A DNA stretch of 64,000 bases from Oxalobacteraceae bacterium CAVE-383 (GTDB taxonomy: Bacteria > Pseudomonadota > Gammaproteobacteria > Burkholderiales > Burkholderiaceae_D). The notes beneath the pieces are model-generated. The model was not told where the DNA came from. It ran no database searches and was given only the letters and a program-made list of their open reading frames with translations. Positions 45,916 to 54,726 of the stretch are shown here, in pieces. Position 1 is the stretch's first letter, and each line of letters starts with the position of its first letter. Location: the NCBI GenBank assembly GCA_004134995.1, contig REGP01000005.1, positions 124,001-188,000 of the forward strand, written 5' to 3'. The position numbers and the translations under genes were made by a program.

Positions 45916-46542
45916 TCAGGCGTTTTCGACGATGATGCCTTCGATGATATTGGCAACGTCTTCGCAGCGGTCGGTCACCGTTTCCAGGATTTCGTAAATG
46001 GCTTTCAGCTTGATCAGATTGCGCACGTCCGGTTCGTCGCGGAACAGCTTCGACATCGCCGCGCGCATCACGTGATCCGCGTCCGATTCAAGCCGGTCGA
46101 TTTCCTGGCAGATCGTCAGGATCTGGCGCGAATTGTCCATGTTCGGCAACAGCGCGACCGCGGCCTTGACCTTGTCGGCGCAGGCCAGGCACAGTTCGGC
46201 CAGGCGCTTGGCTTCCGGCGTGATGGCCTTGATGTCGTACAGCGAAATGGTTTGCGCGGCATCTTCCAGCAGGTCGAGGATGTCGTCCATGCGCGTAATC
46301 AACTGATGGATATCGTCGCGGTCAAGCGGCGTGATGAAGGTCTTGTGCAGCAGCTCGATGCAATTGTGGGTGACCTTGTCGGCCTGCTTTTCGAGATTTT
46401 CGATGGCATGCACGCGCAATTCCAGATCGTCGAAATTGGTCATCAGCGCGACCATTTCCCGGGCGCATTTGACGCCCAGCTCGGCATGCTCATTGAACAT
46501 ATCGAAAAACTTGCCCTCGGCGGGCATGAAACGTCCAAACAT
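45916..46542 (-). CDS. DUF47/PhoU-like PiT accessory protein
   Basis: A 208-residue all-helical protein of the DUF47 (PhoU-like) family, with repeated helix motifs FFDMFNEHAELGVKCA, ENLEKQADKVTHNCI and EIDRLESDADHVMRAAM that carry the acidic metal-binding pattern E-x3-D. Members are encoded next to pit and are thought to regulate phosphate uptake. It is the upstream gene of a two-gene operon with pit. Confidence 0.92.
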   Translation of the reverse strand: MFGRFMPAEGKFFDMFNEHAELGVKCAREMVALMTNFDDLELRVHAIENLEKQADKVTHNCIELLHKTFITPLDRDDIHQLITRMDDILDLLEDAAQTISLYDIKAITPEAKRLAELCLACADKVKAAVALLPNMDNSRQILTICQEIDRLESDADHVMRAAMSKLFRDEPDVRNLIKLKAIYEILETVTDRCEDVANIIEGIIVENA

Positions 46543-46619
46543 AATCTTGCTCTCTCTAAAATAATTATTCTGTACGACATCTCAGGACCGGAGCAGCATC
46601 CGTTCCATACAAGCAATCG

Positions 46620-48008
46620 CTAATCGCCGCCGTAAGGATTCGCCAGGCTGCCGGCGTAATTATCGAACTTGGTGTATTGGCCGAGAAAGGTCAGCCGAAT
46701 GCTGCCGATCGGACCGTTACGCTGCTTGCCGATAATAATTTCAGCCGTGCCTTTTTCCGGAGAATCCGGGTTATACACTTCATCGCGGTAGATAAACAGG
46801 ATCACGTCGGCATCCTGCTCGATGGCGCCGGATTCGCGCAAGTCGGACATCACCGGACGCTTGTTGGGACGTTGCTCCAGGGAGCGGTTCAACTGCGACA
46901 GTGCGATCACCGGGCAATTGAGCTCCTTGGCCAGGCCTTTCAGGCTGCGCGAGATTTCGGAAATTTCGGTCGCGCGATTTTCGCCGGCGGAGTTGCCGGA
47001 CATCAGTTGCAGGTAATCGATGATGATCAGGCCCAGCTTGCCGCACTGGCGCGACAGGCGCCGCGAACGCGCGCGCAATTCGATCGAGCTCAGCGCCGGC
47101 GTTTCGTCGATATACAGTTGGGCATCGTTCATCTTCTGGATGGCGTGCGTCAGGCGCGGCCAGTCCTCGTCGGCAAGGCGGCCGGTGCGCAGGCGGTGCT
47201 GGTCGAGCCGGCCGACCGAGCCGAGCATACGCATCGCCAGTTGCGTGCCGCCCATTTCCATCGAAAACACGGCGACCGGCAAGCCGCTTTCAATCGCAAC
47301 GTGTTCGCCGATATTGATCGAAAATGCGGTCTTGCCCATCGAAGGCCGTCCCGCGACGATCACCAGATCGCCCGGCTGCAGGCCCGAGGTCATTTTGTCC
47401 AGATCGGCGAAGCCGGTCGGCACGCCCGTAATATCGCTGTTGCTGTCGCGGTTATACAGTTCGTCGATGCGCTCCACCACCTGGGTCAGCAATGGCTGGA
47501 TCTGCATGAAACCCTGGGCGCCGCGCGCGCCCTCTTCCGCAATCGCAAAAATCTTGGATTCCGCCTCGTCCAGCATCTGCTTGACTTCCTTGCCTTGCGG
47601 ACTGAAAGCCTGCCCCGAAATTTCATCGGAAACAGTGATCAGTTTGCGCAATACGCCGCGGTCGCGGACGATTTCGGCATAGCGGCGGATATTCGCGGCG
47701 GACGGCGTATTCTGCGCCAGTGCATTCAGATAGGACAGGCCGCCGACCTCTTCGGCTTTGCCGGTGCCGGACAGCGAATCGAAAACCGTGATCACATCGG
47801 CGGGACGCGAGGCGTTGATCAGTTTGACGATGTGCTGAAAGATCAGCCGGTGATCGTAGCGGTAAAAATCGTCCGCGTGCACGAAATCCGCGATCCGATC
47901 CCATGCGGCATTATCGAGCAGCAGGCCGCCTAGCACGGACTGTTCTGATTCGATCGAATGGGGTGGTACGCGAAGCGCGTCGAACTGCGGGTCGGAAGGT
48001 GCACTCAT
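46620..48008 (-). CDS. dnaB: Replicative DNA helicase DnaB
   Basis: A 462-residue hexameric helicase. The N-terminal domain (PPHSIESEQSVLGGLLLDN) is followed by the RecA-like domain with Walker A AGRPSMGKTAF near residue 225, the Walker B stretch LIIIDYLQLM and the arginine-finger region. It unwinds DNA at the fork. It follows rplI, but a strong hairpin lies between, so it probably has its own promoter. Length matches the family; no intein is present. Confidence 0.97.
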   Translation of the reverse strand: MSAPSDPQFDALRVPPHSIESEQSVLGGLLLDNAAWDRIADFVHADDFYRYDHRLIFQHIVKLINASRPADVITVFDSLSGTGKAEEVGGLSYLNALAQNTPSAANIRRYAEIVRDRGVLRKLITVSDEISGQAFSPQGKEVKQMLDEAESKIFAIAEEGARGAQGFMQIQPLLTQVVERIDELYNRDSNSDITGVPTGFADLDKMTSGLQPGDLVIVAGRPSMGKTAFSINIGEHVAIESGLPVAVFSMEMGGTQLAMRMLGSVGRLDQHRLRTGRLADEDWPRLTHAIQKMNDAQLYIDETPALSSIELRARSRRLSRQCGKLGLIIIDYLQLMSGNSAGENRATEISEISRSLKGLAKELNCPVIALSQLNRSLEQRPNKRPVMSDLRESGAIEQDADVILFIYRDEVYNPDSPEKGTAEIIIGKQRNGPIGSIRLTFLGQYTKFDNYAGSLANPYGGD

Positions 48009-48042
48009 GGCGCGAATTATACCTGTTAGATTCCTGACGGCG

Positions 48043-48072
48043 AAAAAAAGCCAGGCGAACCTGGCTTTTTTT
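48043..48072 (-). terminator. Terminator between rplI and dnaB
   Basis: AGCCAGG-cgaa-CCTGGCT with a flanking A-run on one side and T-run on the other. On the minus strand it follows the rplI stop by about 35 bp and ends the rpsF-priB-rpsR-rplI transcript. Confidence 0.88.
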
Positions 48073-48104
48073 GCCCGAAGGCTGATCGTACCGGAATGAC
48101 TGGC

Positions 48105-48557
48105 TTATGCGTGCTCGCCAACCACGGCAACCACGACGTCGACCAGCACGTCGGTATGCAGCGACACCGAGATCGGATGATCGCCGACTGTCTTCAATTG
48201 ACCCAGCGGCATGCGGACCTGCGATTTTTCGATCGCGAAACCCTGCTTGGTCAGCGCTTCGGCGATGTCGGCATTGGTGACCGAACCGAACAAACGGCCG
48301 TCGACACCCGCTTTTTGCAGAATCTGCACGGTCAGGCCGTTCAGCTTCTCGCCTTGCGCCTGGGCGACTGCCAGACGGGCTGCAGCGGCTGTTTCCAGTT
48401 CCGCGCGCTTGGTTTCGAATTCGGCGATGGCAGTTGCTGTCGCACGGCGCGCTTTGCGCTGCGGGATCAGGAAGTTGCGTGCATAACCGTCCTTGACCTT
48501 GACGATTTCACCCAGGCCGCCGAGATTGATGACTTTTTCTAACAAAATAACTTGCAT
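48105..48557 (-). CDS. rplI: 50S ribosomal protein L9 (bL9)
   Basis: A 150-residue protein starting [19 protein letters not shown] and containing [16 protein letters not shown], the hallmark of L9. The N-terminal domain binds 23S rRNA and the long helix leads to a C-terminal domain. It is the last gene of the rpsF-priB-rpsR-rplI operon. Confidence 0.98.
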   Translation of the reverse strand: MQVILLEKVINLGGLGEIVKVKDGYARNFLIPQRKARRATATAIAEFETKRAELETAAAARLAVAQAQGEKLNGLTVQILQKAGVDGRLFGSVTNADIAEALTKQGFAIEKSQVRMPLGQLKTVGDHPISVSLHTDVLVDVVVAVVGEHA

Positions 48558-48584
48558 GTTTTTTCTCCTGTTCTTGGCCGTCGG

Positions 48585-48869
48585 TTACGCGTTGTGCAGA
48601 TCGGTGTACGGCAGCAGCGCGAGGAAGCGTGCACGTTTGATCGCAGTGTCAACCTGGCGCTGATAGTGCGCACGGGTTCCGGTCAGGCGGGCCGGCATGA
48701 TCTTGCCGTTTTCCTGGACGAAATCCTTCAGTGTGTCGACATCTTTGTAATCGACCTGTTCAACGCCGGCGGCGGTGAAACGGCAGAATTTCTTACGCTT
48801 GAACAAAGGATTCTGTTGCTGGCGTTTTTGCTTGAGCTTGCTTTTATCGAATTTTTTACCGAATGCCAT
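48585..48869 (-). CDS. rpsR: 30S ribosomal protein S18 (bS18)
   Basis: A 94-residue basic protein with the S18 core [23 protein letters not shown] and [25 protein letters not shown]. It contacts S6 on the small subunit platform. Its ATG overlaps the end of priB by 14 bp, indicating coupled translation. Confidence 0.98.
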   Translation of the reverse strand: MAFGKKFDKSKLKQKRQQQNPLFKRKKFCRFTAAGVEQVDYKDVDTLKDFVQENGKIMPARLTGTRAHYQRQVDTAIKRARFLALLPYTDLHNA

Positions 48870-49197
48870 TTTTGGCTCCTGTATCTAAAATATTGGGCGC
48901 AGATCCTGAAACAATTTCAAAATCGACAATGTGAAATACGAGACTCCTGCTATTGCGATTCCTGCGCGCCAGAAAACCGTTGAATTGAAAATCCTGTCCC
49001 AATTCAGCCTGGTTGAACCGCCCTGAAATTTCGCCGACCGCCATGGCGGAAATTTCGAATTCGACCAACCGGGCGAGCCCTGCTTCCATCTGTGACGAAC
49101 GATGTTCCAGCCGGGCTGAAACGATCGGGATGCCTGCCGGCGTATAACGCAATATGTCGCGTTCGGCGATGCAGGCCACAAACTGAAACTGGTTCAC
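48856..49197 (-). CDS. priB: Primosomal replication protein PriB
   Basis: A 113-residue single-domain OB-fold protein with the family start [20 protein letters not shown] and the [12 protein letters not shown] end of the fold; the last 15 residues form an extra tail overlapping rpsR. PriB binds single-stranded DNA and helps PriA restart replication. Its position between rpsF and rpsR is the conserved one in beta- and gammaproteobacteria. Confidence 0.93.
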   Translation of the reverse strand: MNQFQFVACIAERDILRYTPAGIPIVSARLEHRSSQMEAGLARLVEFEISAMAVGEISGRFNQAELGQDFQFNGFLARRNRNSRSLVFHIVDFEIVSGSAPNILDTGAKNGIR

Positions 49198-49236
49198 GCT
49201 CCCTGATGCGTAAAATGCACTTGCAGCGTGCCGTAA

Positions 49237-49605
49237 TTAAGCTGCCGGCGCTTCTGCGCGGCTGCTCTTGGCTGCATCTTCCTTTTGAACCGACTTCAGA
49301 ATAGGCGACGGTGCAGTCTCGGCCTTCTTCATCTTGACGGTCAGGTGACGCAGAACGGCATCGTTGAATTTGAAACCGGTTTCGATTTCGGCCAGCGTTT
49401 CGCCGTCGACTTCGATGTTCAGGCACACATAATGCGCCTTGGCCAGTTTCTGGATTTGGTAAGCCAATTGGCGACGGCCCCAGTCTTCCACGCGATGCAC
49501 TTTGCCGCCACGTGTAGTGACGATGCCTTTGTAGCGCTCGATCATTGCAGGCACTTGCTCGCTTTGATCCGGGTGCACGATAAATACGATTTCATAATGA
49601 CGCAT
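49237..49605 (-). CDS. rpsF: 30S ribosomal protein S6 (bS6)
   Basis: A 122-residue protein beginning [19 protein letters not shown] and containing [18 protein letters not shown], as in S6. The C-terminal 25 residues (after about 97) are a low-complexity Ala/Lys/Glu tail typical of longer S6 forms. It heads the ribosomal operon and is divergent from lexA across about 240 bp. Confidence 0.98.
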   Translation of the reverse strand: MRHYEIVFIVHPDQSEQVPAMIERYKGIVTTRGGKVHRVEDWGRRQLAYQIQKLAKAHYVCLNIEVDGETLAEIETGFKFNDAVLRHLTVKMKKAETAPSPILKSVQKEDAAKSSRAEAPAA

Positions 49606-49795
49606 GTAATCTCCTTAAGGACGGATTGAAAATCGCCCACCCCGGCGTCAAGACGAGTGTGGGAAGAGGAAAACCAAGCATAATACATTCAATTTTCATA
49701 AAACTCAATGAATTCAGCGATTTATCCGCATGGTGTTCTCACAACCCGCGATAACGTGTTAAATCGGCCGCGGATTGCTTGCTTTCCCCCGGCAA

Positions 49796-49811
49796 CTGTA
49801 TAAAAATACAG
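49796..49811 (+). promoter_or_regulatory. LexA box (SOS operator) of lexA
   Basis: CTGT-ATAAAAAT-ACAG is an exact match to the CTGT-N8-ACAG SOS box. A promoter-like pair, TTGCTT (49775-49780) and TATAAA (49799-49804), places the -10 inside the box, so LexA binding would block its own promoter. The lexA start lies 38 bp downstream. Confidence 0.93.
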
Positions 49812-49849
49812 GCTGTGATTACAACCAGCGCCCTTCCAGCGCCACCGCC

Positions 49850-50536
49850 ATGCTGAAACTGACCGCGCGCCAAGAGCAAATCCTGAACCTGATCCGGGAC
49901 GCCATCGAAAATACCGGTTTTCCGCCGACGCGCGCCGAAATCGCGACAGAACTCGGTTTTCGCTCGGCCAATGCGGCCGAAGAGCATTTGCAGGCATTGG
50001 CGCGCAAAGGCGCCATCGAGATTTCGCCCGGCACCTCGCGCGGCATCCGATTACGCGATATGGGCAACGACCGGACTGAGCGCGGATTGAATTCCGGCAT
50101 GGGCGGCGGCATCTTCGGCGGCCGCCAGATGGCGCTGCCGCATGCGTCGCTGATGCAATTGCCGCTGATCGGCCGGGTCGCCGCCGGTTCGCCGATCCTG
50201 GCTGAAGAGCACGTGGACGCCAGTTACAACGTCGATCCTTCCCTGTTTTCGGCCAAACCCGACTATCTGCTCAAGGTACGCGGCATGTCGATGCGCGACG
50301 CCGGAATTTTCGACGGCGACCTGCTGGCGGTCAAAAAGACCGACGCCGCGCGCAATGGACAGATCGTGGTGGCGCGGTTGGGCGACGACGTCACGGTCAA
50401 GCGCTATCGCAAGACCGGCGGCGTGATCGAGCTGCTGCCCGAAAACCCTGATTTCCAGACTATACGCGTTGACGGCGCCAGCGGCGAATTCGCGCTTGAA
50501 GGCCTGGCCGTGGGGCTGGTGCGCAGCTGGAATTGA
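49850..50536 (+). CDS. lexA: SOS repressor LexA
   Basis: A 228-residue repressor-protease. The N-terminal winged helix begins [19 protein letters not shown] and includes [15 protein letters not shown]; the self-cleavage Ala-Gly site is in GRVAAGSPI, the nucleophile Ser in [11 protein letters not shown], and the Lys in [16 protein letters not shown]. RecA filaments trigger cleavage and SOS induction. ATG 49850 gives the canonical N-terminus; the longer frame would run into the operator. A linker of about 30 residues rich in Gly/Met is longer than in E. coli. Confidence 0.97.
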   Translation: MLKLTARQEQILNLIRDAIENTGFPPTRAEIATELGFRSANAAEEHLQALARKGAIEISPGTSRGIRLRDMGNDRTERGLNSGMGGGIFGGRQMALPHASLMQLPLIGRVAAGSPILAEEHVDASYNVDPSLFSAKPDYLLKVRGMSMRDAGIFDGDLLAVKKTDAARNGQIVVARLGDDVTVKRYRKTGGVIELLPENPDFQTIRVDGASGEFALEGLAVGLVRSWN

Positions 50537-50562
50537 GACGGCCGCTGCCCGATTGTCATGAT

Positions 50563-50586
50563 AAGCCCGCTGATGCGGGCTTTTTT
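50563..50586 (+). terminator. Terminator after lexA
   Basis: AAGCCCGC-tgat-GCGGGCTT followed by a T-run, 26 bp downstream of the lexA stop. Confidence 0.92.
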
Positions 50587-50729
50587 CCGGCCTGTTCCCC
50601 GGCTAACTTTGCCTGAATGCCACTACACTGGCGCATGGGATTCCTGCATTCCAGGGGTGGCTTCATGCCGTCGTTGTACGGCAATTCTCTATATCTCTAT
50701 ATATAAGCGATTATTTTCGAGGAAACACG

Positions 50730-52697
50730 ATGTCGAAGCGTGGTGGCAAGGCTGCGGTCAAACAAGTTGGCAAAAAACAATCAAACCCACATCTGGACGA
50801 CCTGCTTGCCATTCGGCAGGCGCTGAATCTGATCGGCGAGCGGAAGTTTGAGCAGGCGCGGAAACTCTGCCTGGACGTATTGGCGCATGCCCCCCAGCTG
50901 GTTTTTGCCAACCATGCAATGGGATTGATCGAAAGCACGCTCGAAAACTACGCCGAGGCGGAAGTCTGGCTGCAAAAAGCGGTACAGGCCGATCCGCAAA
51001 ACGCCGAATACCTGACCAACCTCGGCATCGCCCAGCTGCGCCAGGACAAAATCGACGAATCGATCAAACGCTTCGAAGCAGCAATCGCCATCGATACGGA
51101 ACATGCGGCGGCGCGCATCGGCCTGGCCGACGCTCTGCATGAAAAGGCCGATCCGGAAGCCTCGATCGCCTATTTTGAAGAGGCGGTGGCGCGCGAGCCG
51201 GATTCGCCGGGCGCGCTGACCCATCTGGCCAAGGCCCTGATCGACGCCGGCCGGCACAAGGAAGCGGTCGACAAACTGTTCCAGGCAATGGCCATGCAGA
51301 TCAACTATGCGCCTGCGCATACCAACCTGGGCATCGCATTCCAGGAAATGGGCATGCTGGACGAAGCGGTGCAAAGCCATATCACCGCGCAAATGCTGGA
51401 CGGCGAAAACATCTACGCGCTCAACAAGCTGGCCGACGCCTATATCAAACAGCGCGACTTCGAAAAAGCCTACGACATCTACCGGCGCGTGATCGAATTG
51501 GCGCCGAACGATCCGAACAGCCATCTGAAGCTCGGCACCAGCATGTACAACTTCGAAGGCCGCTACGACGAAGCCATGGTCCTGTTCGACAAGGCCCTGA
51601 AGCTCAATCCCGATCTGGCGATGACGCACAATAACGTCGGCGCCACGCAATACGCCGAAGGCCTGATCGATGAAGGCATCGCCGCAATGGAAAAGGCGCT
51701 CGAACTACGCCCTAATTACAAGACGGTGCGGCACAATCTTTCCCTGGCGAAATTATTGAAGGGCGATTACAAGAACGGCTGGGCCAATCATGAAATCCGC
51801 CTGACGCTGCCCGAACGCGCCGCCGTATATGTATTAGTGCACAGGCTGTTCAAGATCATCCCCCAATGGGACGGCAAATCCTCGCTGAAGGGCAAGAACC
51901 TGATGCTGATGCACGAACAGGGCTTCGGCGATACCATCCAGTTCGTCCGCTACGTCAGGATCCTGCTGGACCAGGGCGTGCATGTCGCGGTGCATGTGGT
52001 CGACGGCCTGGAGCGCCTGTTCCGCACGCTGCCGCCGGAGGTCAAACTGGTCAAGCATTCGGACAAGCTGCCCAATTGCGACGCCTCCTACCTGATGATG
52101 AGCCTGCCGCTGGCGCTGGGCACGGATTCCGTGGAAAAAATCCCGTCCTACCCTTCCTATCTGAGCGCCACGGCGGACGATACATTCAAATGGAAGCAGT
52201 TTCTGGCGAATAAAGCGACGGTCGCCTCGCCCAAGCTGCGCGTCGGCCTGGTCTGGGCCGGCAATCCGGACCACGGCAGCGATCTGAAACGCTCGATTCC
52301 TCTGGATGTCATGGCGCCGCTGCTGGAATTGAAGGATGTTCAATTCATTTCCCTGCAGAAAGGCGGCAAGCCGGGCGATCTGGAACGGCTGGAGAAAGAA
52401 TTCAGGATCATCAATGCCGGCCAGGAATTCACCGACTTCGCCGATACCGCAGGCATGATCGCCAATCTCGACCTGGTCATCAGCGTCGACACTTCGGTGG
52501 TCCATCTGGCCGGTGCGCTCGGCGCCCCGACCTGGACGCTGGTGGCCTATACGCCGGACTGGCGCTGGCTGCTCGACCGCGAAGATTCGCCATGGTATCC
52601 GTCCATGCGCCTGTTCCGCCAAAAGAAACAGGGCGACTGGCCCGGCGTGATTGCCGGCGTCAAGGCCGAATTGCAGAAGATGCTGGAAGCAAGATAG
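50730..52697 (+). CDS. TPR protein with glycosyltransferase-like C-terminal domain
   Basis: A 655-residue protein. Residues about 25-370 form a run of tetratricopeptide repeats (AEVWLQKAVQADPQNAEYLTN, AMVLFDKALKLNPDLAMTHNN, GIAAMEKALELRPNYKTVRHN). The C-terminal region, about 390-650, resembles GT9/GT41-like transferases (MLMHEQGFGDTIQFVRY, RVGLVWAGNPDHGSDLKRS, LVISVDTSVVHLAGALGAPTW). A GAGGA ribosome site supports ATG 50730. It lies just upstream of fliC, so a role in flagellin glycosylation is attractive but inferred only from position and domain type. lexA is terminated ahead of it. Confidence 0.85.
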   Translation: MSKRGGKAAVKQVGKKQSNPHLDDLLAIRQALNLIGERKFEQARKLCLDVLAHAPQLVFANHAMGLIESTLENYAEAEVWLQKAVQADPQNAEYLTNLGIAQLRQDKIDESIKRFEAAIAIDTEHAAARIGLADALHEKADPEASIAYFEEAVAREPDSPGALTHLAKALIDAGRHKEAVDKLFQAMAMQINYAPAHTNLGIAFQEMGMLDEAVQSHITAQMLDGENIYALNKLADAYIKQRDFEKAYDIYRRVIELAPNDPNSHLKLGTSMYNFEGRYDEAMVLFDKALKLNPDLAMTHNNVGATQYAEGLIDEGIAAMEKALELRPNYKTVRHNLSLAKLLKGDYKNGWANHEIRLTLPERAAVYVLVHRLFKIIPQWDGKSSLKGKNLMLMHEQGFGDTIQFVRYVRILLDQGVHVAVHVVDGLERLFRTLPPEVKLVKHSDKLPNCDASYLMMSLPLALGTDSVEKIPSYPSYLSATADDTFKWKQFLANKATVASPKLRVGLVWAGNPDHGSDLKRSIPLDVMAPLLELKDVQFISLQKGGKPGDLERLEKEFRIINAGQEFTDFADTAGMIANLDLVISVDTSVVHLAGALGAPTWTLVAYTPDWRWLLDREDSPWYPSMRLFRQKKQGDWPGVIAGVKAELQKMLEAR

Positions 52698-52860
52698 TTT
52701 CCCCGAGGAAATTCCATTGAATTTCCACATAAATGTTGCAGCAGCAAGTTTTTGGTTAAAGTTTTTGGGTTTGATGTCGAAAGTGTATGTGCTTGCGAAG
52801 TAATGGAAGCGCGTAGTTTTGGGTCGGAAGGCGTTTGAGAAAATATTTTTGGAAATATCC

Positions 52861-52887
52861 TAAATTTTTCTCAAGGCCGTCCGATAA
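52861..52887 (+). promoter_or_regulatory. Sigma28 (FliA) promoter of fliC
   Basis: TAAA (52861-52864), 15 nt, then TCCGATAA (52880-52887) matches the flagellar sigma28 pattern TAAA-N15-GCCGATAA at all but one position. It lies about 100 bp upstream of the fliC start. A weaker look-alike (TAAA at 52757, GTCGAAAG at 52776) lies further upstream. Confidence 0.85.
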
Positions 52888-52990
52888 AGTAAGTAACAGA
52901 GGTTTGAATGCCTAACCCAACATAGGTGGCGGACCAAAGTTATGGCACTGAAACGCGGATCTATCGGCCTCATACCTTAGGAGAACTACC

Positions 52991-54088
52991 ATGGCATCAG
53001 TAATTAATACCAATATCCCGTCAATCGACACCCAACGTAACCTGGGCATGTCCCAAGCTTCGCTGGCTACGTCGATCCAACGCCTGTCGTCCGGTCTGCG
53101 TATCAACAGCGCAGCGGATGATGCAGCGGGCCTGGCAATTTCGGATCGGATGAATTCCCAGATCCGTGGCTTGACAGTTGCTCAACGTAACGCCAACGAC
53201 GGCATTTCGCTGGCGCAAACCGCTGAAGGCGCTCTGCAAACCGTCAACGACAATCTGCAACGTATGCGTGAACTGGCTGTTCAAGCCAGTAACGGCTCGA
53301 ACACTGTTCAAGACCGTAAGACAATGAACGACGAATACAAGCAATTGTCGGCTGAAGTCTTCCGCGTCCTGAACGGCACCACATTCAACGGCCAAAACCT
53401 GTTCACCGGTACTGGCGCCGGCGCATCGGCTGGTGTTGCTTCGAATTCCGCGAACGTCTCCGCAGCCTTGTCGCTGACTTTCCAAGTCGGCGCCAACGTG
53501 ACAGACAACAAGCTGAACGATCAAATCAGCATCTCGCTGACCGATCTGTCGAACGACTCGACTTTGGCCGCAGTTCTGGGAACAACCGCCGGCCTGATCG
53601 GCGGCGCGCAAACAACAGCTGCCGGTACAGCAATCACGACAGCTCAAGGCACTTTGACTTCGGCCAAGGCTGCTCTGGACACATTGTTCTCGACAGCATC
53701 GACTCTGACTGCAAGCGCCCTGGCGACATCGGCCAAGACTCTGCAAGCATCGATCGACAGCGCGCAATTGTCCCTGGACATCGCTCTGGCGGATCCAAAT
53801 GCGCAAACCGACGCGCAAAAGCAAATCCAGAATCTGGACAAAGCGATTGCAACGATTTCGGCAGCCAACTCGCAATTCGGTGCGGTGCAAAACCGGTTCA
53901 ATGCGGTTATCGCCAACACCCAGGTCGCAACCGAGAATCTGACTGCATCGCGCAGCCGGATCATGGATGCGGACTTCGCGGCCGAAACAGCGAACCTGAG
54001 CCGCGCTCAGATTCTGCAGCAGGCTGGTACGGCGATGTTGTCGCAAGCCAACTCGGCGCCAAACGGCGTGCTGGCTCTGCTCCGATAA
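52991..54088 (+). CDS. fliC: Flagellin
   Basis: A 365-residue flagellin. The conserved N-terminal D0/D1 region (MASVINTNIPSIDTQRNLG, SSGLRINSAADDAAGLAISDRM) and C-terminal D1/D0 region (SRIMDADFAAETANLSRAQ, ending VLALLR) flank a short variable middle rich in Ala/Thr (about 140-260). It polymerises into the filament after export by the flagellar type III system with FliS. A sigma28 promoter precedes it and an AGGAGAA ribosome site supports the start. A possible glycosyltransferase gene lies directly upstream. Codon use favours a narrow set, as in highly expressed genes. Confidence 0.97.
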   Translation: MASVINTNIPSIDTQRNLGMSQASLATSIQRLSSGLRINSAADDAAGLAISDRMNSQIRGLTVAQRNANDGISLAQTAEGALQTVNDNLQRMRELAVQASNGSNTVQDRKTMNDEYKQLSAEVFRVLNGTTFNGQNLFTGTGAGASAGVASNSANVSAALSLTFQVGANVTDNKLNDQISISLTDLSNDSTLAAVLGTTAGLIGGAQTTAAGTAITTAQGTLTSAKAALDTLFSTASTLTASALATSAKTLQASIDSAQLSLDIALADPNAQTDAQKQIQNLDKAIATISAANSQFGAVQNRFNAVIANTQVATENLTASRSRIMDADFAAETANLSRAQILQQAGTAMLSQANSAPNGVLALLR

Positions 54089-54116
54089 TCGGGCATAATC
54101 GGTAGTCGGCAGTACC

Positions 54117-54147
54117 ATGCGGAGAGTATTTTTAATATTCTCCGCAT
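54117..54147 (+). terminator. Strong hairpin after fliC
   Basis: ATGCGGAGAGTATT pairs with AATATTCTCCGCAT across a 3-nt loop, 14 bp with one G-T wobble. It is followed by an AT-rich stretch with only short T-runs. It may end or trim the fliC mRNA while allowing partial readthrough into flaG, or protect the fliC 3' end. Confidence 0.6.
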
Positions 54148-54171
54148 ATTTATTAAACAAGGAGTTATAAC

Positions 54172-54537
54172 ATGGACATTGCTTCCGTCGATTCGACAGC
54201 CGCTCAGTCGCAGCCTTCGCAGGTAGTTGGCAAAACGATTGGCGCCGCGCCAAATCCTATCGTTTCGGCTGGGTTGCCCGCGACACAGTCACAGGACCAT
54301 CCGATCAGCAAGGAAGACGTTTCGAAGGCGGTCAGCAAACTCAACGCCGGCCCTCTGTCCAATTCGTTCAGCTTTTCGACCGATCCCGATACCGATCTGA
54401 GCGTGGTCAAGATTACCGACAAGGCAACCGGCGATGTGATTCGTCAACTGCCTAGCAAAGAAGCCCTGGCATTGGCAAGCGCGATCGACAGCGAATTGCA
54501 TGACAAGGTAGGCCAGTTGATCAATCAGAAAGCCTGA
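54172..54537 (+). CDS. flaG: Flagellar protein FlaG
   Basis: A 121-residue protein. The first 65 residues are Ser/Pro/Ala-rich and disordered; the C-terminal region has the FlaG signature FSTDPDTDLSVVKITDKATG then DVIRQLPSKEALALA. FlaG influences filament length in several bacteria. An AAGGAG ribosome site precedes ATG 54172. It sits between fliC and fliD, the common polar-flagellar order. Confidence 0.92.
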   Translation: MDIASVDSTAAQSQPSQVVGKTIGAAPNPIVSAGLPATQSQDHPISKEDVSKAVSKLNAGPLSNSFSFSTDPDTDLSVVKITDKATGDVIRQLPSKEALALASAIDSELHDKVGQLINQKA

Positions 54538-54726
54538 GCATCTGTAAGTTGTAAACCCACAGAACCGGCTTTATGATCGATTAGCAGTTTAGTATGATGC
54601 AAATGTAAAGAACCATTTTGGTTCGATCGGTTGGTTGCGCTCTGCGGGATTTGGATTCCTTCATGATGCCGGCAATCGCATGCAGCAAATATGTAATCTG
54701 ATCACATAGATCGCTAGGAGAATGCA

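Noticed and set aside
54604-54630. Possible sigma28 promoter before fliD (TAAA at 54606)
   Set aside because: The -10 position reads GATCGGTT, a poor match; the intervening segment is a small GAACC/GGTTC hairpin instead.
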